NCBI RefSeq assembly: GCF_932274485.2
Contig: NC_065880.2
Location: 7,417,695 to 7,481,694, forward strand
Direction of reading: 5' to 3'
DNA length: 64,000 nt
DNA from: Patella vulgata
Taxonomy: Eukaryota > Mollusca > Gastropoda > Patellidae
Shown: positions 47,901-56,765 of the stretch, piece after piece
How the letters are laid out: every line of letters starts with the position of its first letter
Position numbering within the stretch: position 1 is the first letter of the stretch
The notes under the pieces: model-generated
Database searches by the model: none
Told to the model about the DNA's origin: nothing
What the model saw: only the letters and a program-made list of their open reading frames with translations
Translations under genes and position numbers: made by a program

Positions 47901-48911
47901 GTATAGCACAGATTACAATACTAGCTAAAACCATTTCTCCACCCTAGCCAGCCTCGGGGCTGTCTAAGAACTCAGACGGAACCTCTCTGGAATCTAATGG
48001 AAGTCTAACTTAAAACTTTACTATGATTTCTTTTATAAGACTCCAGCATATCACGCACAGAAAGCCTGTTCATGGCCCTGAACCTGTGCAATTAACGATA
48101 TGATTGGTTACTTTAAATTAAATGATGCAATTAGAATAATTCCACTCACGTGTAATCTGGTGGCATATTATTGACCTATGTTTTGGCTAAATAGCTCTTT
48201 TTATGTATCAACTGTCAATTACAGACTAAGTTGATTTAGTACACACTATATATAATATATATGTGAATATGTGTGAAACTATTAATTTGCCAAATATATT
48301 AATTAATGAAATATAAAGTCATCTTATTTCTCTATTCTTTGTCTATAAATTTTAAAACAATGTCGCAAAGACGATAGTGCTACAATTTTACATGTACAAT
48401 GTATGTCTGGATAATATGCTTTTGTTTGGAAATCGACATGCTGATATCCCCACCAGCCATCAGCAGTTTAATATACAAAACTTAAAATGTCCATGGTATC
48501 TATTTGATACAGCAATTTTGTAGAATGCGTTCATTTTCAATATTTCAATACTCTGATAACAACAATCCGGTGCTGCTGAATCTATAGCCTAGTCATTCGT
48601 TTTAGTAGGTGCTCTTAACATGAATAAATTGCAAGTGAATATTATCATTTACATATCCCATGACCAATTGGAACAACAGCGTATATAAACATTTGTATTT
48701 TTGTGAAATACATCAATAGTTCTTGATTACATTGCCTCGGCTCAGCTTACCCCATATGTTTAACAACTTACCCCACCCCCAGGTTAAATTGTGCCATTTT
48801 ACTAACATATTTTAGAACCCCACCTTTTCTTCCGGCATAGTAATTTGGCGGAATAGTGCTTGTTAATAAAGAACAACTTAAATCATGTAGTGAAACAAAG
48901 TTGCAGCAAAT

Positions 48912-48951
<40 letters not shown>

Positions 48952-50282
48952 GTTAACGTCCACTCGACACAAATCCGGAGAAAACCCACGAGGTTGGACA
49001 GGCGACCCTACTACTTGTCATGTACACCCGGGGAATCCATACCCCGCCAGTTGACTCAATGGCAGAACTTATGATACAACGCACACGCTAACCATTCAGC
49101 CATCCACCCCAAATCCCCATTATGATGAAATAAACATAATTCAAAATTATGGTACTATGTCATGTGCAGGAATAACCTCAAAAACAAAAAATTATATGTT
49201 CATAGTACATATATGGGGTGTTAAGCCATCAGATTAGGATTTTCTTGTACAATATTTGGCGAATGTCCGCCATCTTAGATTTACCGCTTTCTGGTACGCA
49301 AAATTTGGAAAATGTTGGTGATGTTATAAATGCAACAAGGCATATAAATTTTCACTTGCAATGTTTTAGGGGTAAACCCATAAATTAGCTCACAAAATTT
49401 CAATATTGCCAAATACCGACAATATAATATGTTAACAAGTAAAAAATATTGAATTATAACTCTAGGCAGAGAATTGGATTTTGGATTTGGAATATATGTC
49501 ACAGGTTCGAAACCAAACATGGACTGAGTAGAACATTTGTGCCTATGGTCAAAAAAAAAATTGTTGATTTCATTGAATTTAATGTGTTGCTTTGTGGGGA
49601 GAGATAATCTGTAGATATACAAGAATGAACAAGGTTGAATGAGTATTATTATAACATTTTTACCATAAACCAAAATGTTCACAAGATATTAGGTACAAGA
49701 TTGAGAAGTAGTACCAGGTAAGACTAAAATAGCCCGTGTACGACACTCCAGTTCTTATAGATAATTAAAATGTTAAATAATGTCAAATCTGCTTTATCAT
49801 TGTACAGTATAAGAAAGTTGGTGTATATTCGTACTTGGTATATTGGAAATCTTGAAAATATAATGCTAAAGTTCATTAACAATACTTGTTTTTGGCATGT
49901 ACTCTATGTAAGTTATCTAAATCTGTACGTAGCTGTCGGATGTTTTATTGGCACGTTTGCGCCTATGCATTTGACCCGAAGAACACATATTTTGTTAAAT
50001 ATGTGCGATGCATATAACCATCATAAACATTTAAAAGGTGTCTTGAAGGATGTAAAAATTCGCAGATATAAGAACAGATAATATAAATGAACACAAACTC
50101 AATTTGATAATATTGAAATGTTTAACATTATGTTGGGTATTCTAGATGTATGAACCAGAGAATCTATTCCATGCTGCATAATAACAATATAGAATAAATT
50201 ATATATCATAGATTCTCTATGAATTTAAACCTTTGGGACATGGACCTTCCCCAGCATTCAATAGCTGATGCAATTCAACCAC

Positions 50283-50333
<51 letters not shown>

Positions 50334-50883
50334 TGTGTGTGGGGGGGAGGGTATTTCAAGAATTCTCTTGCTCGTAGGAGTCTTTTTGAAGAAAAACGGG
50401 GCTGGAGGGAGACCACGCGGTTGCACAGGCGACGCTGCTTCTTGTCACGTTCAAGCGTGAAATCGAAAGCACAAAACGTGACCCAATGAAATACCTTATT
50501 TTCTAACGCACATGCATCAAACCATTCGGCTACATAACCCCGGCGTAACAACTAATAGTGATGACATCACATCCTTTAAGTTCAGATTTCAGAACCAATG
50601 ATACAGCCAAATTTGATGAATATTGTTATGGCTAACAGCCAATCAATTGCTTCTTTATATTGTATATATTAGATTTGAGAACCGTTAAAATACATACATC
50701 CAACGTCAATATAATTTGACTTGTATTCCAGGTACAATTGAATATTTAATTTAGCTGAATATATAAGATTTATTACATATACGGCTGCCAATTCTCTCTC
50801 TATATATATAAAGAAGTACATAACTTACCTCTATACATAGAAACAAAAACCACCAGCACAATAAAAACCGTTGCGGTATGCAT
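26606..50883 (-). CDS. Gene 2 (whole spliced gene): type I receptor, 5 Ig + 1 FN3 + TM + tyrosine-rich tail
   Basis: Ten exons on the minus strand join in frame: 50829-50883, 43816-44100, 43218-43508, 41620-42165, 31512-31790, 30471-30791, 30066-30173, 29529-29547, 28754-28776, 26606-26958. Their lengths total 2280 nt, 760 codons including the stop. Predicted layout: signal peptide 1-18, Ig V-like 19-113, Ig 114-210, two Ig 211-392, Ig 393-485, FN3 486-592, TM 593-628, juxtamembrane 629-642, tail 643-759. All extracellular exons start and end in phase 1, allowing exon gain and loss without frame change. The product should be a plasma-membrane adhesion or immune-type receptor whose tail is phosphorylated on tyrosine; that function is inferred from layout. 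Ligand and ortholog are unknown. Exon order is predicted without transcript evidence, and further exons could be missed in the 6.7-kb first intron. Confidence 0.75.
26759..26920 (-). repeat. 81-bp coding direct repeat, two copies
   Basis: Two adjacent 81-bp copies within the tail exon encode the same 27 residues (SESSPSRYRNLGEK and on). The near identity at DNA level points to a very recent duplication or to conversion. Confidence 0.9.
27045..27265. repeat. 57-bp-class minisatellite, four units
   Basis: Units of GTCAGTATTTATTGGGC, GATATCATCATTATATGA and CGGGTTTTATTACAACTA recur at about 57-61 bp. The same family forms 28215-28640 and a scrap at 59890-59960 in gene 3. Confidence 0.85.
27356..27378 (-). 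CDS. Second copy of the 23-nt juxtamembrane micro-exon (alternative)
   Basis: AATTACAG|AACAAGGAG to AAGCA|GTAAGTAG gives 23 nt with good splice sites. Used in place of 28754-28776 it keeps the frame and codes TRRKKAS instead of TSRNKAR before the tail, a more basic juxtamembrane segment. It belongs to the tandem duplication 27040-28210 / 28215-29640. Confidence 0.55.
28116..28134 (-). pseudogene. Second copy of the 19-nt micro-exon, acceptor lost
   Basis: The exon text GTAACAGTAAGACCAGTGG and its donor match 29529-29547 exactly, but the acceptor dinucleotide is CG rather than AG (TTGCCG). It should not be spliced, while the partner 23-nt copy at 27356 remains usable. Confidence 0.7.
28215..28640. 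repeat. 57-bp-class minisatellite, about seven units
   Basis: Expanded counterpart of 27045-27265, with units around GTCAGTATTTATT and GACGGGTTTTATTACA. Confidence 0.85.
28754..28776 (-). CDS. Gene 2 juxtamembrane micro-exon, 23 nt
   Basis: Bounded by TTACAG and GCA|GTAAGTATATT. It enters in phase 2 and leaves in phase 1, exactly what is needed between the 19-nt exon and the tail exon; it codes about TSRNKAR. Gene 3 has a 23-nt counterpart at 60080-60102. Confidence 0.65.
29529..29547 (-). CDS. Gene 2 juxtamembrane micro-exon, 19 nt
   Basis: Bounded by TTGCAG and GG|GTAAGTGT, it codes NSKTS after completing the split Gly codon of the TM exon. Entry phase 1 and exit phase 2. The gene 3 counterpart (60581-60602) is three bases longer and keeps the frame. 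Confidence 0.65.
29652..29985 (-). mobile_element. SINE-1 with an internal duplication
   Basis: Head (TGACCGAATGGTCAGGATG) to (CT)n tail, with the segment GGGACTAACATATGGTTCAT through AATTCGCTTG present twice. Confidence 0.85.
30066..30173 (-). CDS. Gene 2 transmembrane exon
   Basis: Acceptor TTGCAG and donor GAAG|GTGATT bound 108 nt, phase 1-1. The protein is GTVTALIVCLCLAILVIIGL then IIVIIYQRRQHSTMEG: one hydrophobic helix of about 23 residues followed by an Arg-rich stop-transfer, giving type I topology with the tail inside. Gene 3 has the matching exon at 60804-60923. Confidence 0.9.
30471..30791 (-). CDS. Gene 2 fibronectin type III exon
   Basis: A 321-nt phase 1-1 exon (acceptor GTCTAG, donor TCTG|GTGAG). 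It codes APDVPKEFILDSLSHSSICI, LKPGFDGGDTQKFIFEHSVD, then WTFTPTV, CIENLNPDTEYFVRVIASNR and YGSSKPVHLVIR: the FN3 B-strand hydrophobics, a core Trp and the L-x-P-x-T-x-Y-x-V-x-V/I signature are all present. It sits next to the membrane. The gene 3 exon 61810-62130 has the same length and very similar sequence. Confidence 0.92.
30974..31265 (-). mobile_element. SINE-2, 5' truncated
   Basis: From (GAAAT)n and GTCCTACTGTTCTGCTCC to CTCCGTCCTGCATCACTGAC on the plus strand, the complement of the SINE-2 body. The tRNA-like head is missing. It lies where gene 2 lacks two Ig exons that gene 3 has. Confidence 0.8.
31300..31450 (-). pseudogene. Relic of the Ig-like exon that is intact in gene 3 (62405-62710)
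   Basis: Minus strand reads MSTLNVKINSSELYGDY, then a TAA, then VNISNDINHIILTIS, nearly the same as MSTLNVKINSSDFYGDY-KVNISNDIDHIILTIT of gene 3. The 5' half of the exon and the donor are gone. Gene 2 must skip it, and the phase allows direct joining of its neighbours. Confidence 0.85.
31512..31790 (-). CDS. Gene 2 Ig domain 5 exon (phase 1-1)
   Basis: A 279-nt exon from ATTTCAG to CGAT|GTAAGTAG. The protein is GPTVSVSRESVVIEESNRLT, VTCTVDSNP (first Cys), TIRWYSPDGR (Trp), then INNINRNQSGIYNCTAITVL with the D/N-x-G-x-Y-x-C motif. C2-type layout, with several N-glycosylation sequons. The gene 3 counterpart is cut by the right edge of the window (63882-64000). Confidence 0.88.
31985..32158. 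repeat. 58-bp tandem repeat, three units, each with a palindrome
   Basis: Units start at 31985, 32043 and 32101, exactly 58 bp apart. Each holds GTTTCACAC and GTGTGAAAC as 9-bp inverted arms around a TGCGAAGCTT-like centre. The motif GGGTTTCAC with CTGCGAAGC recurs inverted at the end of the big array (41287-41312), so these may be amplified ends of the same element. Confidence 0.9.
32160..41319. repeat. Higher-order satellite: five units of about 1.9 kb in a gene 2 intron
   Basis: Units begin near 32181, 34082 and 35985 (1900-1901-bp spacing); a fourth lacks its first 190 bp and starts near 37820 after a 160-bp unrelated spacer; the fifth starts near 39425. Units 1, 4 and 5 are almost identical, whereas 2 and 3 are clearly diverged. 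Within each unit a sub-repeat of about 323-328 bp recurs, marked by ATCACCGGAAGTAA-type boxes (33213, 33541, 33864 in unit 1) and GAGAAATAGGCAATTTT-type boxes. Units end CACCGGTGAAACCCGTCATT and CTGCTTCGCAGTTCTAG. The repeated 60-95-codon frames inside follow the repeat and show no protein features. The array lies between Ig4 and Ig5 exons. Confidence 0.92.
41620..42165 (-). CDS. Gene 2 exon with two Ig domains
   Basis: A 546-nt phase 1-1 exon (acceptor ATTCCAG|AT, donor TTAT|GTAAGTATC). Domain 1: RPTVHIAPSTSPYKIIEGTQ, LTLTCTVDDS, TSFTWSKDG, QRSQAGQYTCTANNVVGTG. Domain 2: YPPTVSTPSIYKILESDVLS, VTCSSIPGNP, SYRWTGPGG, IKRNQTGGYTCTATN. Both have Cys-Trp-Cys cores and the GxYxC motif of I-set/C2-set domains. 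Fusion of two domains in one exon implies loss of an intron present in most relatives. Broken 5' copies are at 42170-42330 and at 9165-9380. Confidence 0.9.
42170..42335 (-). repeat. Two extra copies of the double-Ig exon's acceptor boundary
   Basis: Two units of about 88 bp repeat, on the gene strand, the acceptor (TTTACAG|ATC) and the first codons (PPIVHIAPSTSPYKIIEG). Each ends before the first core Cys, so they are boundary duplicates, not full exons. Confidence 0.85.
42480..43217. repeat. AT minisatellite built from a splice-donor unit
   Basis: The run ACTTACATCTTATATATTAT with small changes is repeated many times, densest at 42950-43217, where it touches exon 43218-43508. On the gene strand each unit reads GAT|GTAAGT followed by TATAATA, i.e. 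the exon's own last bases plus donor. Gene 1 has smaller versions at 9395-9465, 10735-10790 and 11855-11890. Confidence 0.88.
43218..43508 (-). CDS. Gene 2 Ig domain 2 exon (phase 1-1)
   Basis: 291 nt between TTTCAG and AGAT|GTAAGTTATA. Protein: PASSTIKDKGRLLFTDGMVT, NITCYTGTLDP (Cys), SFTWYLDST (Trp), ASILQLTSTKHLNNKTLYCS (Cys) and ATNQCGTGNTDN with an extra Cys. Orthologous in position and length to 11886-12176 of gene 1. Confidence 0.9.
43555..43742 (-). mobile_element. SINE-2 with internal deletion
   Basis: (GAAAT)n, GTTTAACGTCCTACGGCCTA, then GAATTCCAACTGCCAAGG to CCGTCTTGCATCACTGACAA on the plus strand. It sits in the short intron between Ig1 and Ig2. Confidence 0.8.
43816..44100 (-). 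CDS. Gene 2 V-like Ig domain 1 exon (phase 1-1)
   Basis: 285 nt from TTTATAG|GTGAGG to ACAG|GTGAG. Protein: EVIVYIDQSDVCESAPVTLT, CTVNPPDFIVWERNDEE (Cys, Trp), the additional pair SKCIFTC, DQLPGYNITIDFNTGISIVY, and AVRDGGEWTCEDGG (second core Cys). Four extra or shifted cysteines suggest an added disulfide, shared by all three V-like paralogs. It is the membrane-distal domain and so the likely ligand-binding one (inference). Confidence 0.88.
44101..44345 (-). repeat. Tandem partial copies of the V-exon acceptor boundary
   Basis: Two or three units of about 80-90 bp repeat the acceptor region (TTTATATTTATAG-like) and the codons for DQSDVCEG-type text, on the gene strand, without completing the exon. 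Same mode of growth as 3939-4200. Confidence 0.75.
44396..44660 (-). mobile_element. SINE-1 with a duplicated head
   Basis: (CT)n tail to tRNA-like head; the last 30 bp of the head (GTGCGCACGCACTAACCATT and on) occur twice in tandem. Confidence 0.85.
44941..45487. mobile_element. 547-bp MITE with 34-bp terminal inverted repeats and an inner palindrome
   Basis: The left end ATATATTATGGTGGTTGATT-GGTATCA-TGTCGTG pairs with the right end with two mismatches over 34 bp. Inside, a long imperfect palindrome (about 44985-45175) is made of short repeats of CGACATTTTA and CCCGACA on one arm and their complements on the other. No ORF of known type. Flanks begin TAT/ATA, so a TA target is possible. Confidence 0.75.
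45549..45954 (+). mobile_element. TTAA-bounded MITE, copy B (406 bp)
   Basis: Starts TTAAAGATACATTATGGGAG and ends with the inverted CATAATGTTTGTTTAA. Same interior as copies A and C. Confidence 0.75.
46344..47869 (-). mobile_element. Tc1-like transposon, 1526 bp, nearly intact
   Basis: Terminal inverted repeats of about 32 bp start CTATTCAAAAAAAGTAGGGG at the left and are exact complements at the right (to 47869), with TA on both sides (46342-46343 and 47870-47871). One transposase gene fills the interior on the minus strand. The high identity of the ends and a single coding break mark a young insertion. Confidence 0.95.
46558..47576 (-). pseudogene. Tc1-family DD34E transposase with one frameshift
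   Basis: ATG at 47576 (MRRLTQNERLRALAMLQIGT) opens the paired helix-turn-helix DNA-binding region, followed by SGRPRATT (AT-hook-like GRPR) and the DDE domain: first Asp in FSDESRF, second in FQDDNARCH, Glu in SPDLSPIEHVWD. The spacing between the second Asp and the Glu is 34 residues, the Tc1 DD34E signature. The frame breaks at a run of four C on the plus strand (47018-47021); one missing base there explains the switch to the second frame (MVWGGITVAGRTALHVV), which runs to the stop at 46558. Length with that base would be about 339 residues, the family norm. Confidence 0.93.
48401..48900. other. Gene 2 intron 1; no exon recognised
   Basis: AT-rich intron DNA before the next SINE. Confidence 0.5.
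48914..49108 (-). mobile_element. SINE-1, internally deleted
   Basis: (CT)n tail and GTTAACGTCCACTCGACACA, then direct passage to CGGAGAAAACCCACGAGG and the head GCTAACCATTCAGCCATCC. Confidence 0.82.
49109..50285. other. Gene 2 intron 1; unassigned open frames
   Basis: Two frames of 133 (minus, 49281-49682) and 103 codons (plus, 49770-50081) show no recognisable domain, and both lie inside the predicted first intron. Confidence 0.45.
50287..50540 (-). mobile_element. SINE-1, diverged, long (CT)n tail
   Basis: GA run of about 43 bp at 50287-50330, then AATTCTCTTGCTCGTAGG, GGTTGCACAGGCGACGCTGC and a head ending AAACCATTCGGCTAC. Confidence 0.8.
50829..50883 (-). CDS. Gene 2 signal-peptide exon
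   Basis: ATG at 50883-50881 starts MHTATVFIVLVVFVSMYR and the exon ends AGAG|GTAAGTTATG in phase 1, matching the acceptor phase of the V-like exon. The hydrophobic core is typical of a cleaved signal. It aligns with the gene 1 signal exon, including the GGCAGT just before the ATG. Distance to the next exon is 6.7 kb, filled with mobile DNA. Confidence 0.78.
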
Positions 50884-52249
50884 ACTGCCAATATGTATAC
50901 TAATATGTATTATGATGTTGAACAGGCAAGGATATTTCTATTTCTCTTTTGGTGTTCTGTTGACACTGTGTGTCGTGACGAAATTAACTATATATATATT
51001 TACAATTCATATCTGTTCTATACAGACCACTAAATACAAACAATATATAGCTGTAAACCATTTACATATCATATTGTATCACTTCACACGAGTAGTCTTT
51101 AATTTAATTGTCACGGGTACCCTTTGCTAGAATATGCAAATTACAGTTTAGAAGGGACGGGGCGAGGTGGATGTCAATCTCACATTATTTTAGGGTTTTT
51201 TTAAAACATATATTTCATAACCATTACTTTTTGCTAAACTATATTAACATTAACGAATGCGACACAGTAATCATATGACATGGGCTGGGTTATCTTAAAG
51301 CAAAATATTTTAGTGAAGGGCTTTATGCACAGTTGTCTTTTTGTGCATTTATAATTTAACAAAGGAAGACAAACATTTATAAAAAAATAACGTCAGGTTT
51401 ATTATGCACGAGTTTTGATTATTTTGCGTTGCACTTGTATGTTAGCCCCGTTTTGTTTATTTATTACTGATGTATAAATTTAACTTAACACTGAATCAAT
51501 GCATATCATTTTTGCCAATGATATAATAATGACACTAAGGTCCTTCGCAATGCTACGGCGGTGTTACGGGATGGATTCACGATACCCTAACTTATGATTA
51601 AAAGGCCTTATATCCATATCGTATTATAAGTACAATCAAACAACCAGTGGATTAGATATCATCTTTATCTGATTCCCATTACATATCTGCACATACAGAG
51701 AATGTACGGTGGTTCTTAATTATGTACACAGCTACCCATGGAGATGAATGAGTTAATAGCTCATTTCTGTCCGGGTCACCAGACATCATAAAAATACTTT
51801 ACTAACTCTTATTTCTGAACAGTTTGTCTTGTCCACGGGTTTGTTAAGCGCGGTGCGACTCTTTTGCACTTACAGAGCGTGAAGTATTGTTAACCATCAA
51901 AATGTTTATTCATATTAAAGTTTGTTGTATTAATCCAACACATTTTTGTTTGCCTATTTGAAATTTTCAGAAACTGGTGCAACTTGTTTCATAAAAATTA
52001 AGCATATCTAATAGAACATTAAATAATAAAACTATTAACATGGACAGTCCACAGATCGTTTCCTTTCTGAACTATTTCGTGGTGGCCGTTTTATAAAGAA
52101 TCTAAAACATTGTTTCAGATATGAAAACAAACATAGTGACAACTGAGAAATATATTGTGATTTTATTTTATCTTTTAACATTATATATCATATTTAGTAT
52201 TAATCTCTTCTACAATTGTGACAACTCTTTTTTACATAATAAATACGGG
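50884..52249. other. Upstream region of gene 2
   Basis: The promoter should lie at the left end of this segment (just above 50884). No clear TATA or initiator is assigned. The remainder is AT-rich without a supported gene. Confidence 0.45.
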
Positions 52250-52555
52250 TATCACAGTGGCTAAATGGGTAAGACGATGGCTCGCTAGTCTGGAGGTCGA
52301 ATGTTTGATCCCTGCATTGGCCGAGAAAAATCATCCAGATTTTCCTGAGTGGTCCCCCCTTGTCATTGATGCAGGACGGAGGTCAGCTGTCTAGTCGTAC
52401 GGATGGGACGAAAAGTCGAGACCCCGTGTACACATTGGCGTGCGCGTCAAAGATCCATTGACAGATATAAGATTAGGGAGTAGTGCCGCTGTCTTCATTA
52501 GCCTAGTTCGGAGCAGAACAGTATAGCGTTAAACCCCATTTCATTTCATTACATA
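52250..52555 (+). mobile_element. SINE-2, full-length reference copy
   Basis: Head CACAGTGGCTAAATGGGTAA (A-box-like) and GGTCGAATGTTTGATCCC (B-box-like) are tRNA-derived; the body runs through GTCATTGATGCAGGACGG and GTGTACACATTGGCGTG; the end is CAGAACAGTATAGCGTTAAA with CCCC and (ATTTC)n. Distinct from SINE-1 in body and tail. Confidence 0.85.
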
Positions 52556-52753
52556 ATAAATAAAACAAAAGCTATAGATTGGCAATAGAAGGGACACTAT
52601 ATACACTAATTACTAGATATACGTTTACGTTGATAATTAGAAAATATAAAATTAATAACTTCTCAATAAAGGTATTGCTTGTATCTAAAAATGTTCTATA
52701 AAATATTACATGCTTTTTACAAATTATACATAACAAAAAATACAAATGTGATT

Positions 52754-52985
52754 AGAGAGAGAGAGAGAAATGGGGTTTAACGTCCACTAGGTCATTTCGG
52801 GACTAACATATGGTTTAATTTTATTTCTATAATTCGCTTGCGCGTAGGGGTTTTTAGCAGTGGGAGGAAACCGAAGGACCCGGAGAAAACCCACGCGGTT
52901 GGACAGGCGACCCTGCTCCTTGTCACGTACAACCGGGATTCGAAACCACGTCAGTCGACTCAATGACAACCTTTATGATACACAA
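52754..52985 (-). mobile_element. SINE-1, head truncated
   Basis: (CT)n tail, TAGGTCATTTCGGGACTAAC, GGAGAAAACCCACGCGG, to GGGATTCGAAACCACGTC; the tRNA-like 5' end is missing. Confidence 0.85.
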
Positions 52986-53229
52986 ATGTAATTAATGAAA
53001 ACAGATTTTATACATATATTTAAAAAAAATTAAAAAAAACATATTATGTAATGTTTGTAATTAATTGACTATCGATAATAGTACCATAATATAACAAATT
53101 AATATCATTATGTTATATCATAAATTATTACGTTGTTATTATTTTATTGACATTGCTATATAATACATAAATAGTAATAAATGATATACACTAAATTGTA
53201 GGGCTATTAATTTATTCTTATTTATACTC

Positions 53230-53670
53230 TTTAGATTTAGAATTATGGCATCATGTTGATGATATAAACATAATGCAGAATTGTTTTATTATTATTTATG
53301 ATATACGCATGGTGGTGCTATATATATTGCTACTATTATCATGATACACGCATAATGCAGAAGTAGGAAATGACATAATGCGGAATTATGGTACGATGAA
53401 TATGTTATTATTATCATGATATAAACATGATGCATTTGTTATTATTATCATGATATAAACATAATTCAGAATTATTGTACTGTGTATTTTTATTTTATTA
53501 TCATGATATACATTGTACAATTATGGTACTGTGTATTTTTATTTTATTATCATGATATACATTGTACAATTATGGTACTATGTATTTTTAGAATATTATC
53601 ATGACATTATGCACAATTATGGTACAATGTAATCGATTATGATCATGTCATAAACATATTGCATTTTGCT
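53230..53670. repeat. Degenerate minisatellite, units of about 50-60 bp
   Basis: Elements TATTATCATGATATAAACAT and AATTATGGTACTATGTATTT recur about eight times; one 56-bp unit is exactly doubled near 53460-53580. Confidence 0.8.
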
Positions 53671-56425
53671 TACTGTAAACTGATTTCCAACAGAAAATAA
53701 CTTGAACAAAAGCCACATATAAATTAAATATACAAAATGAACTACCATTTAAAGACATCGTGATTAATTTGTTGGTATTTCATCTAAATTTAATTCGATA
53801 TATGCGCAGGCCATAGTGCCGCTGTCCAAGTAAAATTTGTTACAATCTATCCCGAAACAAAAATAAAACTTATGACAATAACGACCTATGCAAAATTGGC
53901 TTATCCGAGCAATCAAGAAGAAAGTTCGTCTCTTTAAGAAACTGGAGAATGCATGACGTAATTTTCGCCATTATGACGAGTGAAGCCATTGAGGCCATTT
54001 TGGTTAACCCAAAACATTAAAATTAGATGGCGGAGTACAGTAAATATAAAAACAAGAATACATAATATGTAATTATCCCAGAGGGGAATTTGTTTTACAA
54101 GGTGAAAGGATACACATATTTAGCTATAAATAATAAATTATTAAGTTATAATAAATCATGTCATTTATATAAAGTTATATAATTCGAAATAACCAATATA
54201 CAACAGATTGGGTTGATTTATGAAATTTCAAAACATATAATATATCTCATATCTACTAATATCTAATAAAATGGAAGGAATGATTGATATATTAAAATAC
54301 CGTGTTATTAGAATATTTTGTAAGAGAAGTTTTATCATTGACTTCATCAGAGGTGTACTGAGCAGTTAGGTAGGGTAGGCAGTGCCTGCAAAAACAAAAG
54401 AAACTGGAAAGGGTTGATAACCCTAGAATCCGGTGATATTTCCAACCATTGTATAGCGTGCGTATGGATACGTGCCCTTGCTCTGTTCCGAAAAAGTGCC
54501 CTTCCTCTCAATGTACGTAAATGCACCATTGATCACTCCTCCCTATTCCTTGTCTTTAGTCCTCGGTTAGACAGGAAACCAGTTAACGCTGCTGATTTTC
54601 GACTTATTGTATGGCTGGTATCTAATTTCATCTGATTTCGGTTTCCATTTTAAAAAGTGTACAGTTGGTTTGCAACCTTTTATGATCACAATTCCGCATT
54701 TATCCCCGGATTAAAATTCTCAGCGGTCGGCTGGGTAGCTCTATGATCGCAGGCCAACTTGTATCGTTGGGGCTCTAACATCGTGAAGCATAAGTGACAT
54801 GACACAGAAAACGAAACTAGTTTGATTCACTATTCCTACATCTCATTCATATAGATTGTTTTTCTCCTGTGAATGATGCCTTAATTTTTTTACAATAGAT
54901 ACGAAGATGAATTTTAGTTATTTTGAAAAACGGACGAGTAGTAATTGTACTTGTCTCCCTGAGCGAAACAAAAAGCGTCGGATTTTGTCACCAATATCTT
55001 GAGAAAATGACAGAGGCCCACATTTCGGGAGATTTTTAGTCTTTTTCACAGTGACCAGAGTGAGCGGGGTTCTGACCAGATCGTAGCCAAGAGCCCAAAA
55101 TATGTTCAATGTTAAAGGAGCCCCCCCCCCCCGCTCTAATTAGTTCTGAAAGAATAACTTATAATTTGATTTATTATGTTGTGCCAAATAAATTTATCAA
55201 ATATACTGACATAGAAATTGCATTTGTGTGTGCATTCGCATTCGAAAACTCCTTAAGGTTTTCTGAAATTCCGAAATTATGTCGTGCTCAGGGGTAGAAA
55301 ACCTACATTTGGCACTGCTCCAGAACACAATTAACGAACAGTTTCCACGAACTTACAGATTATTGTTGGTTGTATTGAACAATATTTTTTATATAGAAAG
55401 GTTGATTTTTTAATAGTAAGGGTAAATATTTGTATGTATTGAGTGATCAAGGGAGATAACTGGGAAAGCGAGACATTGACAATAACATTTGCCGTACAGT
55501 TGTGCAAGTTTTCCACGAATTAACTCAATATTGTTTACATAATTGAGTATCGTGTTATTTTTCACAATAATGAAGTAGTGTGTGGTGGTATTTGGTAGTA
55601 TTTAACTAGCATTCGGTAGTATTGGGTGAATCGCCCAGGCTATTTATGAATGCAAATGTACAACAAGAATTATAATTTTTGAGGGAATTCCCCACTGGTT
55701 ATATATTATTAATCAACAATGACCTCGTATAGTATTTAACAATGTACAGCATATTCTAGTCACGCCTTTCTTAGTCATTCACATTAATCATTCCGTTTTA
55801 TAACTTGTATAGATCGTATTTGTCGGTTTATTTAAAGGGGCAATGTGGCAAATCAACAAATATCCTTCCGAACAAGCATGTTATCGTAACAAAGTTGTTG
55901 TTGTTTGTGGTGTGTAAGGGTAATATCGCGACACACTAGACGAGTAGGCCATCCAAACCCCTAATGCAGATTACAGTAACCTACAATTTAGATTACTGTC
56001 CACTGTATTTCAGACCGCCATCGTTAATTGATTGTAGTCGGCTGTCGGTGTATTGTCCCTAGGTGTTTATATTTTCGCATCATGGCTTCAAAGATAGCTA
56101 AGGATTATCAATAGCAGCCAACCCTTATTTTTGTCCATTACACCCTTTGGGGCTACAATAACCCTGCTTTTAATATATTTAATTTGGAATTAAAGCAGCG
56201 AGGGACACCAGTCTGCTGTACATAATAGCCACAAAACAATGCTAGTTAGTTATCCAAAGAATAAGTTGGAATTCATGCCACGACACAATTCTTCAGCACC
56301 ACTGTCCGTGAAACAGTAAAAACCCGCAAAACAATCATTGTAAGGGACACAAAAAGACAAGAGAACTATCGCATAGCGGTATAGCTTTGGAGACAAAATC
56401 ATGTTGTACAACATGTATTTTCAGA
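53671..56425. other. Intergenic DNA between gene 3 and gene 2; no gene supported
   Basis: Contains a C-run (55121-55132) and open frames of 60-82 codons at 54347-54635 and 54918-55297 without domain features. Nothing recognisable. Confidence 0.45.
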
Positions 56426-56429
56426 CCAC

Positions 56430-56765
56430 GTCGATACTTTAAGTGTTGCGCCAGTGTGACATGGATGTTCCGCATATATGTGTTTGATAAAAATCCGTGA
56501 ATGTACACCTTTAACAAAGTGATTTCATTTTGAAGCAATGAATGGATTTTTCCCTCACTGCAATTCTTCCTTTTTATATACAAGTTATAACTCTATTGTT
56601 TATGGCCTTAACCAGCTTAGCCACAATTTTGATATGATTCAATAGTATAGGACCTTAAGCAGGTTAAAGTCATCTGTGTGAACAAGAATTTAAAGGGGTT
56701 GTATTACTTTCCTTATTTAATTTTGTACCCATTATAGGGATGTTTGATGCGATTTTCAAGTTCGC
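56430..56765 (+). repeat. Duplicated flank block (relative at 22560-22945)
   Basis: Colinear with the block downstream of gene 2, in the same orientation, with many small gaps. Confidence 0.75.

Larger units (their letters stand above)
46085..48400 (+). repeat. Intron-1 block shared with gene 1 (15950-16735), interrupted by Tc1
   Basis: Sequence on both sides of the Tc1 element (46085-46343 and 47870-48400) is colinear with the uninterrupted 16-kb block: TACATTTTATATA before and TAGCACAGATTACAATACT after the insertion. Confidence 0.8.

Noticed and set aside
49281-50081. Frames of 133 (minus) and 103 (plus) codons
   Set aside because: AT-rich chance frames in the predicted first intron of gene 2 with no recognisable domain or splice context.
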